A stretch of 64,000 nucleotides of DNA from Myxocyprinus asiaticus. Its lineage: Eukaryota; Chordata; Actinopteri; Cypriniformes; Catostomidae. The DNA is taken from assembly GCF_019703515.2 (NCBI RefSeq), contig NC_059372.1:27119431-27183430 (forward strand). Direction: 5' to 3'. Shown in pieces: positions 54,901 through 64,000 of the stretch. The translations under genes and the position numbers were made by a program. The notes beneath the pieces are model-generated. The model did no database searches. It was not told the DNA's origin and saw nothing but the letters and a program-made list of their open reading frames with translations. Position 1 is the first letter of the stretch. Every line of letters starts with the position of its first letter.

Positions 54901-56097
54901 TCTACAAGCCGGTCTCATCCCGTATATTTTCAGGTACGAGCAGGTGAGTTCCGGGACAGCTGGCCGGGTGTACCACTTGCGCATATTGCCTTTCCCCTCC
55001 CCTGAGGTGAAGACGTGCGCTTTTGACTCCCAGTCGTGTTCACAAGTTGTGATCCCTGGATGACTTTCCTCCTTAGCCCTGTGGCAGATGAGTTTGTGGA
55101 GAAACTCGCTGCCAGCCCAGTACATGTGCTAACTAAGCCCTGTACTGGGGTAGGTGCTCCACATGCGCTGGTTCCCCATAGGTGACCCCATGTGATATAT
55201 CTTCCGCTAAATCGTTACCCTGTCGGTAAACTGTGTCTTCCTTGGGCAGAGGTTCCTCTGCCCCCGGTCACCATGTTTGTAGAGCTCCTCCCCCCTGGGT
55301 AGGACCTACCATGGGACTTCTCCACATGATATACTTCCGACAAGACTCGGTAAGACCATGTGACGTATTTCCACTCTAAATCCCCCCCCTCTGGGTGGGG
55401 TGTGGTCTCCGCGGTGTCTTCCCCTTGGGAGTGACACCTCCCCGATGTAGACACTTATGGCCCCCAGCCGGTAAACAAACTTCCCCTCTTTTTGGGGAGA
55501 AAAAAGAGGAAAAGAGGCCACGGCTGGGCTGGCCTGTCCCTATTTGTTGGGCAAGTCGACTTGTTCCCAAAGGACCGTTTGATGCTCATAAGAGTGTTGG
55601 GGGAGGTTACATGATGGCCTGGAGTGCTGGCTACGAGGCACACAGCGTTCTGCCCGTCTCGCACTGCCAGTCCACGTAACACAGTTCAGCTTATTGTGGC
55701 ATTTCCTATAGGGACCCCTAATGTCACTTCATCGACACAACGTCGAGTGTGTGACAGATAGGGAATGTCCTGGTTACTTTCGGAACCTCCGTTCCCTGAT
55801 GGAAGGAACGAGACATTGTGTCCCTCTTGCCACAATACTTAACTACCCACTGAAATGGCCGGGAACTTGTCTCAGCTCCTCAGCACAAAACCTGAATGAG
55901 TGGTTGCGAGCCAGCTCCTTTTATACCCGTATGTTCAGGGGAGTGGCATGCAAATTCCACTCGCCAATTCCCATTGGCCTTTTTTCTAAATCAGAGGTGT
56001 TTGGGGCTCCCAAGAGTGACCCCTAGTGTCACTACATCGACACAACATCTCATTTCCTCCATCAGGGAACGGAGGTTACGAAAGTAACCAGGATGTT

Positions 56098-56870
56098 TGA
56101 TCTGACAATTCCTCATTTACACAGACAAAGTGGTAGCAGTCGGATAAATAGGACCTAAACCAAGCTAATGCCTGTCCACAAATGCAGACATAATTCTCAA
56201 GCCTATCCAAGAGTATGTCGTGATCTATGGTGTTGAAGGCAACACTAAGATCCAAAAGCACTTCGAGAGAAATGCAGCCACGATCAGATGATAAGAGCAA
56301 GTAATTTGTTACTCTGATAAGTGCAGTCTCTGTACTATGATGTGGCCTAAATCCTGACTGAAATTCTTCACATATACAACTTTTTTGTAAAAATGAACAT
56401 AGATGGGAAGACACTACCTTTTCTAGTATTTTCGACATAAATTAGAGATTTGAGATTGGTCTATAATTAGTCAACTCTCCAGGATCAAGCTGTGGTTTCT
56501 TGATTAGTGGTTTAATAACTGATACCTTAAATTTTTTGGGGACATGCCCTAACGATAATGAGGACTTAATAATATTAAGAAGAGGTTCTGAAATTACAGG
56601 AAACACTTATAACAGCTTGGTCGGTATTGAATCTAACATACATGTTGTTGATTTTGATGTTTTGATAAGTTTGTTTAGCTCTTCCTGTCCTATGACAGCA
56701 AAGGATTGAAGTTGCTCTTGGGAAATAATATGAGACACTGTCTTCAGTGGTACTATTGCAGACGGTTGCATAATTCCAATTTTGTTTCTGATGATTTCAA
56801 TTTTATCAGAAAAGAATTCATATTCATGTGCTGCAGATTGTGCAGCTTTATTCTTTACTAATTTATCCAC
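56098..56870 (-). pseudogene. LINE RT N-terminal half (broken)
   Basis: The frame 56870-56607 contains the RT-upstream linker FFSDKIEIIRNKIG and the start CMLDSIPTKLL. A stop region follows, and the frame 56438-56076 has [37 protein letters not shown] and [21 protein letters not shown], the first catalytic RT blocks, reading up to the DIRS junction. The remaining half of the RT continues at 52885. Confidence 0.87.
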
Positions 56871-57288
56871 AATACTGAATAAACACTTTATTTTCTATGA
56901 ATTTGCTCAAATATGCTGACCTGACAGCTTTTAGAGCCTTTCTGTAGCTAGAGACACTATCATTCCATGTCGAATCAAATATGGCAACTAAGTCAAAAAC
57001 ATAAAATCTCATTAGCTGCTTTTCCACCATTGAGTCAAACGGTTCTGAGCATAGTGAGAAATGGTTCAGGTAGCATTTTCACTTGATCTTGGTTTGGTAC
57101 AGTATAGTGCGATTACAAACCGTTCCCGGCCTGGATTTCTCAGAACGGTTAGGTAATCATACTCAGCCATTTGAGTGGAACACCTTTAATGTAGTGGCCA
57201 CTCATGATTGATATCTTTCAATCAGTCCATTCTAATCTTGACACCTGCAGGACAATTGTGAAATTACACCTCATACAATTTAATACAG

Positions 57289-58108
57289 TTAAAGGTATAC
57301 TTCACCCAAAAATGAAAATTTGCTGATAATTTACTCAGGCCATCCAAGATGTATCGGAGTTTCTTTCTTCATCAAAACAGAACTTAAGACTTTTAGGATT
57401 TCATTTCAGGCCTCCTCCTCTAAACAATGCAAGTGATTATCCTCCATTTTTTGACAGTCCAAAATGCATATTTAGGGTGCATCAAAATAATCCACATGAC
57501 TCCAGTCGACAAATAAAGTACACAAACGATTGATTATTTTTAGAAACAAAACAATACTTATGTACTTTTTAACTACAAATGTTCGCTTCAGTACATCTCT
57601 GTGACGTGCGCTCATGAGAGGGATGATGTAAGCTTATTGGTAAGGTCACGCGTCACATGGAGGAGGAGTCAGGAAGCGCGTCATTGTTTACATTGTTTTT
57701 TTTTAATTATTATTATTTGGAAATTATTTTGATTTTGTATTGTTTTTAAATTGTTTTGGACTGTTTTGGTTTGTGAACGGCACAAGTTTCTCTTGTAAAC
57801 AATGACGTGCTTCCTGACTCCTCCACGTGACGCGTGACCTTACCAACAATCAATCGTTTGCGTTCAGAAGAAATGTATTTGTCGACTGGAGTCGTGTGGA
57901 TTATTTTGATGCACCCTAAATATGCATTTTGGACCATCAAAAAATGGAGGATATTCACTTGCATTGTTTAGAAGAGGAGGCCTGAAATGAAATCCTAAAA
58001 GTCTTAAATTCTGTTTTGATGAAGAAATTAACTCAGATACATCTTGGATGGCCTGAGGGTGAGTAAATTATCAGCAAATTTTCATTTTTGTGTAAACTAT
58101 TCCTTTAA
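57289..58108. mobile_element. Near-complete ~820-bp palindromic element
   Basis: The left arm from TTAAAGGTATACTTCACCCA and the right arm to 'gtgtaaactattcctttaa' pair over about 350-400 bp each, including 'gcgcgtcattgtttacattg' with 'gtaaacaatgacgtgc'. A short AT-rich loop lies near 57695-57760. There is no coding capacity. TTAA ends and extreme palindromy resemble fish elements such as Angel-type inverted-repeat MITEs; the exact family is uncertain. Confidence 0.85.
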
Positions 58109-58696
58109 TGTCTTTTTATTTTTATTTGTATTTAAACAGAATATAATTTTATAGGTCTACTTATATCAATTGACCTATATAGGCCTGTTTTTTATCTAAT
58201 ATATAATAATATATAGTTTACAATTAAGGCATAAAATAGATAAATAAAAAAAAAAGACTTTTTGATCAAATAATTCAATAGCATAAAGCAATAAATTATA
58301 CATATTTGTGTGTGCAGTACCACACAGTTGGTACAAAGTGGCTGCATAAATGAATTGCAAATTAAACTCAGAGGGAATTGAGATGTTTTATTTATTATAT
58401 TGTGCACTTTCAATAGGCCTACTGCCAGCACGGTATACTATGGAAAAGTCTTCACTGACCTTGCAGCTTGCACCTCAACCCACAGATGAATTTGTGTAAA
58501 TGAAACATTGAAAACGTACTTATGATGAAAAAGCATTGATTGTGTAAAAATAATAGATCATACTGCACAAGTAATAATAACAAAAATATGTGTAGTTAAT
58601 TAGTTAGATTAAGAGAATAACTTTAAACATTCCCAGCAAGTTAATGTATTCATAAAGTTACGCACAAAACTTTAATAAACTTACAATGATGAGAGA
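58109..58696. other. AT-rich non-coding DNA
   Basis: No gene or defined repeat is recognised. Confidence 0.4.
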
Positions 58697-58704
58697 CACT
58701 ACAC

Positions 58705-60453
58705 CAGGGGTCGGCAACCTATGGCACTCGTGCCAGCATTGGCATGCGGAGGGGTAATCACTGGCATGCCAGCAGCAGCGAGAGAGGAGTAGACTATTTT
58801 ATTCATATGAAATTCCGCACCAGCATTCCAATATACACTTGATGTAATCCTTCCTCATGATCACGCAGCGTGTTTTCATCAGCTGAATGGGAGGCTAAAC
58901 AATAAGTTAACATGTGACGAGAATGCAGTATACCCAACAGACTCGTGCAGCGCGTGCAAGCCATTCGCACATCATGAGACGGCAGCACTATCGGTTAATT
59001 GCGTGAGTAAACACGCCCGCTTTGCTTCAGTCAGGCTGCGTGGATGACAGCCTACATTCCCTGTTTCATTTGTTTCTTTTTGCTTTCAGAACAACACGTC
59101 ATGTAATAAGGAAAACACCACTATTAATCCTTGAGTTTTCCAACCCAGCATACAGGTACACCCTCCTTAAACTATGGTCACACTCGAAATTACATTAAAC
59201 GATTTAGAGAAAACATAAACCCACATCGAGTCTATTCAAAATATAAATTAAACCTGGAAATAAAGTTTTAGGATTTTGCAGGTGCGATTCACCAAAAAGG
59301 GCTAAATAGTTGATCGGCTTGTGACACTTTAATAGAGTTTAGCCTCCGATTCGGCTGATGAAGACACGCTGCATGATCATGAGAAAGGATTACATCAAGA
59401 TGTAGATTGGAATGCAGGTGCGAAACATTTCATATAAATAAAATAGCCTGCTACTCTCCCGTGGTTGCTTGCGCGCTAGTGATTACCCCTCTGTGTGATT
59501 TTGAAAAATGTATGACATAATATAAGAAATATTTAAGATTCCACACAATTTTGTGATCAGTAATCAAATAAGTGAAATTAACTGTTAACTCATTTTGTAC
59601 AGAAGAACAGGTTTTCTGTCATTAAAGCACTTTCACAAGATGCTCTGTGCAAATTCACAGACAAGATTTTTCACATGTGGGTTTTGCACAAATTTTTCAC
59701 TCAAACTGTTATGCTGATAATATCATTTGTAACGTAAAATACGATTAAAATAGAAAATAAGTCAGCACAGCCATTGACCTGGAAAATTAAAATGGCACTC
59801 CATGGCTATGTCTCGTTTGGAAGGCTGCGTCCTCTGGAGGTCGCATTTGTCAGCCGCATACGTCATCGAGGCTGTCTCGTTTCAGAAAAGCGAGTAGGAC
59901 ACTTCGAATGCAGCCTTCAAATGCGACCTTCTTTCACGGTAATTCGGAGGATGCATGAGGTGTATCCTTCATGGGCACTCACAACCCACAATTCTTTGCT
60001 TCAACGGAAATGTCTAAAAAAAATTACAACAATTTGCCCGTAAATATGATGTTCAAATGCAAGTAATGTTAATTCCCAAGTTGAAGTACCTCAGTAGATG
60101 GGTGCAGAGTATATAATATGTATAATTATATTAATATATAATTAAAATAAAATATTAGACTAAAAGTACAACTGTAAAATCTATTTTCTTTTCTCTTTAC
60201 ATCATTATAACTCTCCTAAAATGTACCTCATACATTCCCTTCCAGAGGGATTTTGTTCCCTTCTCACTCAAAGTGCTCGCGCTTGTTAAAGAGTGGCGTG
60301 CTGTCATAGCAACCATGTTACGTTCCGTTTCCGTTTGTCCTACGAAGGCCGTCTCGTTTAAACGAGACTTGTTTAAAGGAGGATGCTCGGTATACCTAGC
60401 ACGCAGCCTTCGAAACGAGACACAGCCTATGTCAAAAAGGTTGCCGACCCCTG
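58705..60453. mobile_element. Non-autonomous hAT element with near-perfect 8-bp TSD
   Basis: The ends CAGGGGTCGGCAACCTAT (58705) and AGGTTGCCGACCCCTG (to 60453) are inverted repeats. The flanks CACTACAC (58697-58704) and CACTATAC (60454-60461) agree at 7 of 8. The body includes direct words such as 'ggcatgc', an inner Harbinger-like element (59804-60427) and no transposase. Confidence 0.9.
59804..60427. mobile_element. PIF/Harbinger-like element nested in the hAT
   Basis: The left GGCTATGTCTCGTTTGGAAG and the right ...CTTCGAAACGAGACACAGCC are inverted repeats, with 'ggctgcg' continuing in both arms. The 3-bp flanks CAT and TAT differ at one base. Several further 'ctcgttt' and 'cgaggctgtctcg' words occur inside. 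Non-coding. Confidence 0.7.
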
Positions 60454-60461
60454 CACTATAC

Positions 60462-63092
60462 AGTCACATTTCAGCACTTCCACAGGGACAGCGACTAGCA
60501 CTTATAGTGTCATTGCAAAGTGCAATTTTGTGAAACACATGTGATAAAGAAAGAACGTTCATAACTTTGCATGTAGAGAACCCCTTTAAGAGCTAAGATG
60601 AATTGTTATTGCTATATTCGCCTGGGGGGTGTTTGGCCATACCCTAGGTTTTTGTGAAACGCCGCCGCTGCTCTGGAGGTCTACAGCATTGAAATTTCAC
60701 AGGTTTCATTAGCGAATGACTTTTACAGTTCACACACTGATGCTCAACAAGGACACCATAGAGTGCACAGATCATCCTGGCAGTGCAGACGAAAGGAGAA
60801 CAGGAATAAGAGAGATAAGAAAGAAGACATGAACACAATACTCGCCTTTCCTTCTGCTGTCACTCTTTTGTCCTCACAGGCCTCTATCATCTGGATTATT
60901 CCACTAGGCTGTCATTTATCAAATATATACACACCAAAAACAGAATTAATCATTTCCATGAAACCTGAGATCTCAAAAAGAATTGTCCTAATTGCATATC
61001 TCATTGTTTGCTGACTCATTTTGATTTCATGAAGATTTGAAGCTCCAAACTGTGGGATATAGACTGAAGTTTTCTCTCTTTCACAGCTGTCTGTGCATTT
61101 GGTCTGTTTGCATGCTGTCTGGGTTTTAAGGACCTTTAAATATCTGAAGTTGAGAAATGTGTCAAAATAAAGACTTCCCTGTCTCAGGGTCCCTCATTCC
61201 TGCAATCCATGTTACAGACAATGTTTCAGAATAAATAAGCAGATAAACAAGCTCCTTAAAAAGCTTTAACCTGTTCAGGTAGAGTACAGCACCCTCAAAA
61301 TAAAGCAAAATTGTGTCATGTTATGCCTCTTTGAGGGCTCATGGCCTGAAAACAGCTTGCCTTGTGTTAGTGTGGAGAGGTGACTGTAGAATTTTCTCCC
61401 TGTGAGAAAGGCACTTCACAGAAAATCAATTTAGCAGGTTAGGACACCATTACTGCTGGGTTTTTTTTTTTTTTTTAAACATAATACCAGAAGTGAAATC
61501 GCTCACTTAGAAGGAAAAAGATGCTTCAGCTTGGCAGAGTCTATTATGTGCTGAGTGGAAACTTTATTGTATTAAAACGTGGCCTTATAAGCTCATAGTT
61601 TGCTCATAGTAAGCTGCCTAGTTAGAGACTGATAGGAGTCCAAATACACAACGTAAACATCTGTTTCTCTTCTGTATGCCTCCTTGATTCCTCACTTTCT
61701 TCATCACTCTTACAATATTTTGTTTTGTTTATTTTCACACTCTCTTTGTATTTCCAGGCAGTGTGGACAGAAGCTGATGTTTATCCCCCTGTTCCAATGG
61801 ACATCCTATCCCAACTGACATTGTCTGGAGATATCCCTCACTCATCTATGTGGAATAAAATCTAAAGAAAAATGAAGAGAAGTAGCTAGAGCTTGGACAA
61901 CAGGGGTCATTCACATTAAAAATTGTTCCCCAAGTCCCTCTGACATCATCTGGAGGAAACTGCAGTTCCCGTGAGACCTAGACATCCCTCTTTTCCCACT
62001 ATATGGAGTAAAATCTTAGAACTAGAGGCTGGCCAGCAGAGGCTCATTCAAATGAACTGTCCTAATATTGCTAAAGTGGAACTTTCACATTACTGATAAA
62101 TTGGGACAGGAACTGTCTCAAAACCAAAGAGAGCCCTGATGGTATCATATGATCTGGACTGATTAGACTCAATCAGAATGCACAGATCAGACTCTCACTC
62201 TGTGTTTTTACCATGAGTACACTGGGACCAGATGAAACTGATGTTTTTCTGCATAATTTTAAGCCAGTATGGAGCTGTTAGCCCTCCTGCGCTGTGTTTT
62301 GTAGCACGTGGCTTGAACTCAGCATCAGCAGCATCTTAATTACACAGCCCAATCAATTCAGACAGAGGAGGAAACATCTCTACATCTGGAGATAAACTAC
62401 CATATAGAGACATGCACAAATACATGGAATTCTGGCCGGTGTCTTGTTCTATTTCTCTTTCACTGTACCACTTCTTGTGTCCACTATATATGTACTTTTC
62501 TCCCAAAGGAGCCCTATATTCATCTGTTTGTCTCTAGACCTAGAGATCCTTTCCACACAAACCTGTCTCTGTCTCTCACACTCTAGTAAATGTTTGAGGA
62601 CAACCTCTCTAACCTTTCCTATGGTTTTCTCCTCTTTCTTTCCCATGTTGACGGCCCAACCACACACCCGATATAATGAAGCCTTTAATTGATGATGTAC
62701 ACGTCCAAATTAGACTGGTTCAGTGACTGGCCAGGGCTCTTGGTCCCTGCAGACTCAGTGACCTTTGGAGAGGGCCAGACTGCTGCTCTGTGAGTGCCAC
62801 TGGCCTACCACCTTTACACACACACTCACACACATGCTAGTATGTCCACCCTTGAGCCCTCGGCAACAGATAGAGAATGGTAAATGTCAGCGCTCTGGCC
62901 ATTGAATTATATGGTTTATTTGAATTAGTGATTGGGATCTTTGTCCATCAGAAAAGATTAGATCAGCCCACAAGATCCACCACCAGCTTGCATCCCTCCA
63001 AATGTTAGTCTTCAGCAAGCTGTGAATCTTTTTTTGATCAGTTGGATTATACTTTCTTGTATTTTGTGCACCCCTCTTGTGCATTCTTCTTA
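60462..63092. other. Mostly unique DNA upstream of the Kelch gene
   Basis: No open coding sequence is recognised. A strong splice-acceptor-like site (pyrimidine tract ending TTTCCAG|G at 61757/61758) could mark a non-coding exon, but no matching donor is obvious. A 17-base T run lies near 61462. This is probably the intron or 5' flank of the gene at 63693. Confidence 0.4.
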
Positions 63093-63198
63093 CATTTGCA
63101 TTATTTGGAAGACACTTGTATCCAAAGCAACCCTGGGAATCAAACCAATCACCTTGATGTTATTAGCGCCTTGCTTTACCAGTTGAGCTACAGGTAGA
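63093..63198 (-). mobile_element. Second SINE type, minus strand, internally deleted
   Basis: On the minus strand: TGTAGCTCAACTGGTAAAGC (box-A-like), then GGTTTGATTCCCAGGG (box-B-like), followed directly by GCTTTGGATACAAGTGTCTT and CCAAATAATGCAAATGTAA. The last two words are the conserved tail of a widespread fish SINE, normally CTTTGGATAAAAGCGTCTG. The usual middle part is missing. Different from the SINE at 1-428. Confidence 0.75.
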
Positions 63199-63692
63199 GC
63201 CTCTTGCTCTTTCTCTCTCTCTCTCTTCCTCTCTGTGCCAGGCATGAGGGTCACACTGACAAGTTGGCAAGACAACACAGAATCAAGAATCCTGTTACAC
63301 GTTTCATGTGGATAAATTAAAGACATTTATTTTTAGTTACGGTTACACTGCTTTGGCTATTCTTTTCAACTGCACATCTTTTACCAGTGGAGGACGAAAG
63401 GAAAGACATAAAAGGGCCAGATGCACCATTTAAAAGAAGCAACAAAAATGAATAAATCATCAAGAGAGAGTGAGGGCTAGTTCTTCATAGTGAAGGAAGC
63501 ACTCTACCCCACCCCCACCTGCTGGTGCTGAGCGAGCGAGAGCTAGAACTGAGGTCTCTGGCAGACTGACAGTTACTGCTTCTCTGGCTCTGTCTAGCTT
63601 GGCAGTTTGTTTATGTATTTGCAGTGTTTTTTGTGTTCCTGGCCCCCCTGTGCCCGTGTCATGCTTTGTTGCCGGCATCCCATCCTGAAGAA

Positions 63693-64000
63693 ATGCCTAT
63701 CCCAGAGATGGCTTTGAGCCCGGTGAAGTCTCTGTACTGGGAGGTGTTCCCCCCCATGGCCACGCACCGGGTGTACTGCACGCCCATGCTCTGGGCCGGA
63801 CGCCTATATGTGCTGGGAGGCTGTAGCGAGAATGGCCTCCCACTGGACTCGGCCGAGATGCTAGATGTGGAGAGCCAGCATTGGTGTGAGCTGCCCCCAC
63901 TCCCCACCGCCCGGGCGGGGGCATCTGCTGTGGCCGTCGGAGACCAGCTGATGGTCATGGGAGGCATGGACGCACAGCAGAGCCCGTTGGCCTCAGTGGA
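63693..64000 (+). CDS. klhdc8b: Kelch domain-containing protein 8B-like, N-terminal coding exon (partial)
   Basis: An open frame from ATG at 63693 runs to the window edge (102 codons plus two bases), with an in-frame stop upstream at 63567. It begins MPIPEMALSPVKSLYWEVFP; a second ATG at 63708 is an alternative start. The sequence contains the first Kelch repeat (a LYVLGGC double glycine, then a LDSAEMLDVESQHW strand and conserved tryptophan) and the start of the second (LPPLPTARAGASAVAVGDQL, then VMGGMDAQQSP). Order and spacing match the start of vertebrate KLHDC8B, with KLHDC8A a more distant alternative. The protein should be a seven-bladed-type beta-propeller of about 350 residues; the rest lies outside. 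Human KLHDC8B is reported at the midbody in cytokinesis. GC content rises sharply from 63600, unlike the repeat-rich flank. No disabling change is seen. An acceptor could lie near 63623 (TTTGCAG). Confidence 0.87.
   Translation, partial: MPIPEMALSPVKSLYWEVFPPMATHRVYCTPMLWAGRLYVLGGCSENGLPLDSAEMLDVESQHWCELPPLPTARAGASAVAVGDQLMVMGGMDAQQSPLASV

Larger units (their letters stand above)
52902..56097 (+). mobile_element. DIRS-type retrotransposon, both termini present, internally deleted
   Basis: The left terminus 'gttccctatctgtcactcac' (52902) and its reverse complement, with changes, at about 55751-55770 are inverted terminal repeats. An inverted second copy of the promoter region lies at about 55895-56040. 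A gag start (53314) is joined directly to sequence that normally follows RNase H, so RT and RNase H are deleted. The tyrosine recombinase region remains but is frameshifted. The element sits inside a LINE RT gene; LINE sequence stops near 52901 and resumes near 56098. Same family as 4816-7946. Confidence 0.88.
50937..56995 (-). mobile_element. Non-LTR retrotransposon (LINE, CR1/L2 group), split by a DIRS
   Basis: The 3' end is at about 50937 ('gtcatttttatttgtatagt' on the plus strand, i.e. ACTATACAAATAAAAATGAC in sense). A 3' UTR with 'accttgggggaaaccaggct' precedes the RT coding blocks at 52075-52885 and 56098-56870. The 5' end is truncated near 56995, before any endonuclease. DIRS sequence 52902-56097 interrupts the RT. 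The family differs from the LINE at 35030-38150. Confidence 0.82.

Overview
The window is 64 kb of vertebrate nuclear DNA from a teleost, most probably a cyprinid-type fish. The evidence is one recognisable host coding exon (the start of a klhdc8b-like Kelch gene at the right edge) in a background of fish repeats: DIRS tyrosine-recombinase retrotransposons, a chromodomain Ty3/gypsy element, CR1/L2-group LINEs, Tc1-like elements, many non-autonomous hAT elements, palindromic elements ending in AAAGG..TAGTTCACCCAAAAAT, and tRNA-derived SINEs. There is no operon-like organisation and no bacterial or organellar gene. The species and most repeat family names are inferences.

Layout. 1-3735: a SINE, then three diverged ~737-bp tandem units and related non-coding repeat. 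3876-9633: a decayed Tc1-like element split by about 4.5 kb that includes a 5'-truncated DIRS element (4816-7946) and a likely solo LTR (8081-8455). 9677-14189: a fold-back element, then mostly non-repetitive DNA with a CpG-bearing candidate non-coding exon (10998-11266) and an AT-rich homeodomain/POU-like patch (12828-13060). 14190-19026: a nest of palindromic and hAT elements, two of the hATs with perfect 8-bp target-site duplications (TSDs). 19027-23973: microsatellites, a SINE and small DNA elements.

23974-30728 is a three-level nest: a hAT with a perfect 8-bp TSD holds a second hAT (TSD 7 of 8), which holds a 4.8-kb gypsy chromovirus with two LTRs, a polypurine tract and broken gag, protease, RT, RNase H, integrase and chromodomain. 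Its leader shows a self-priming signature of the kind known from Tf1. 31716-34788: a PIF/Harbinger-like element, a SINE fragment and an LTR-like unit with a tRNA-Phe-type primer site. 35030-38150: a LINE. 38367-43535: a DIRS of a second family on the minus strand, whose 3' region carries a 620-bp solo LTR with a perfect 5-bp TSD.

43766-50412: two Tc1-like copies, the second holding a hAT with a perfect 8-bp TSD. A 140-bp direct repeat (138/140 identical) brackets the second copy. 50937-56995: a minus-strand LINE interrupted by an internally deleted DIRS that has both termini. 57289-60453: an ~820-bp near-complete palindrome, then a hAT holding a Harbinger-like element. 60462-63692: mostly unique DNA upstream of the klhdc8b-like coding start at 63693.

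All mobile-element reading frames appear broken or internally deleted. The only gene likely to be functional is the Kelch gene. I did not find a clearly new biological system. The most informative observations are the nested insertions with intact TSDs, the chromovirus self-priming signature, the gag-to-RNase H deletion derivative of a DIRS, the 34 kb LTR-like unit and the unexplained 140-bp direct duplication.
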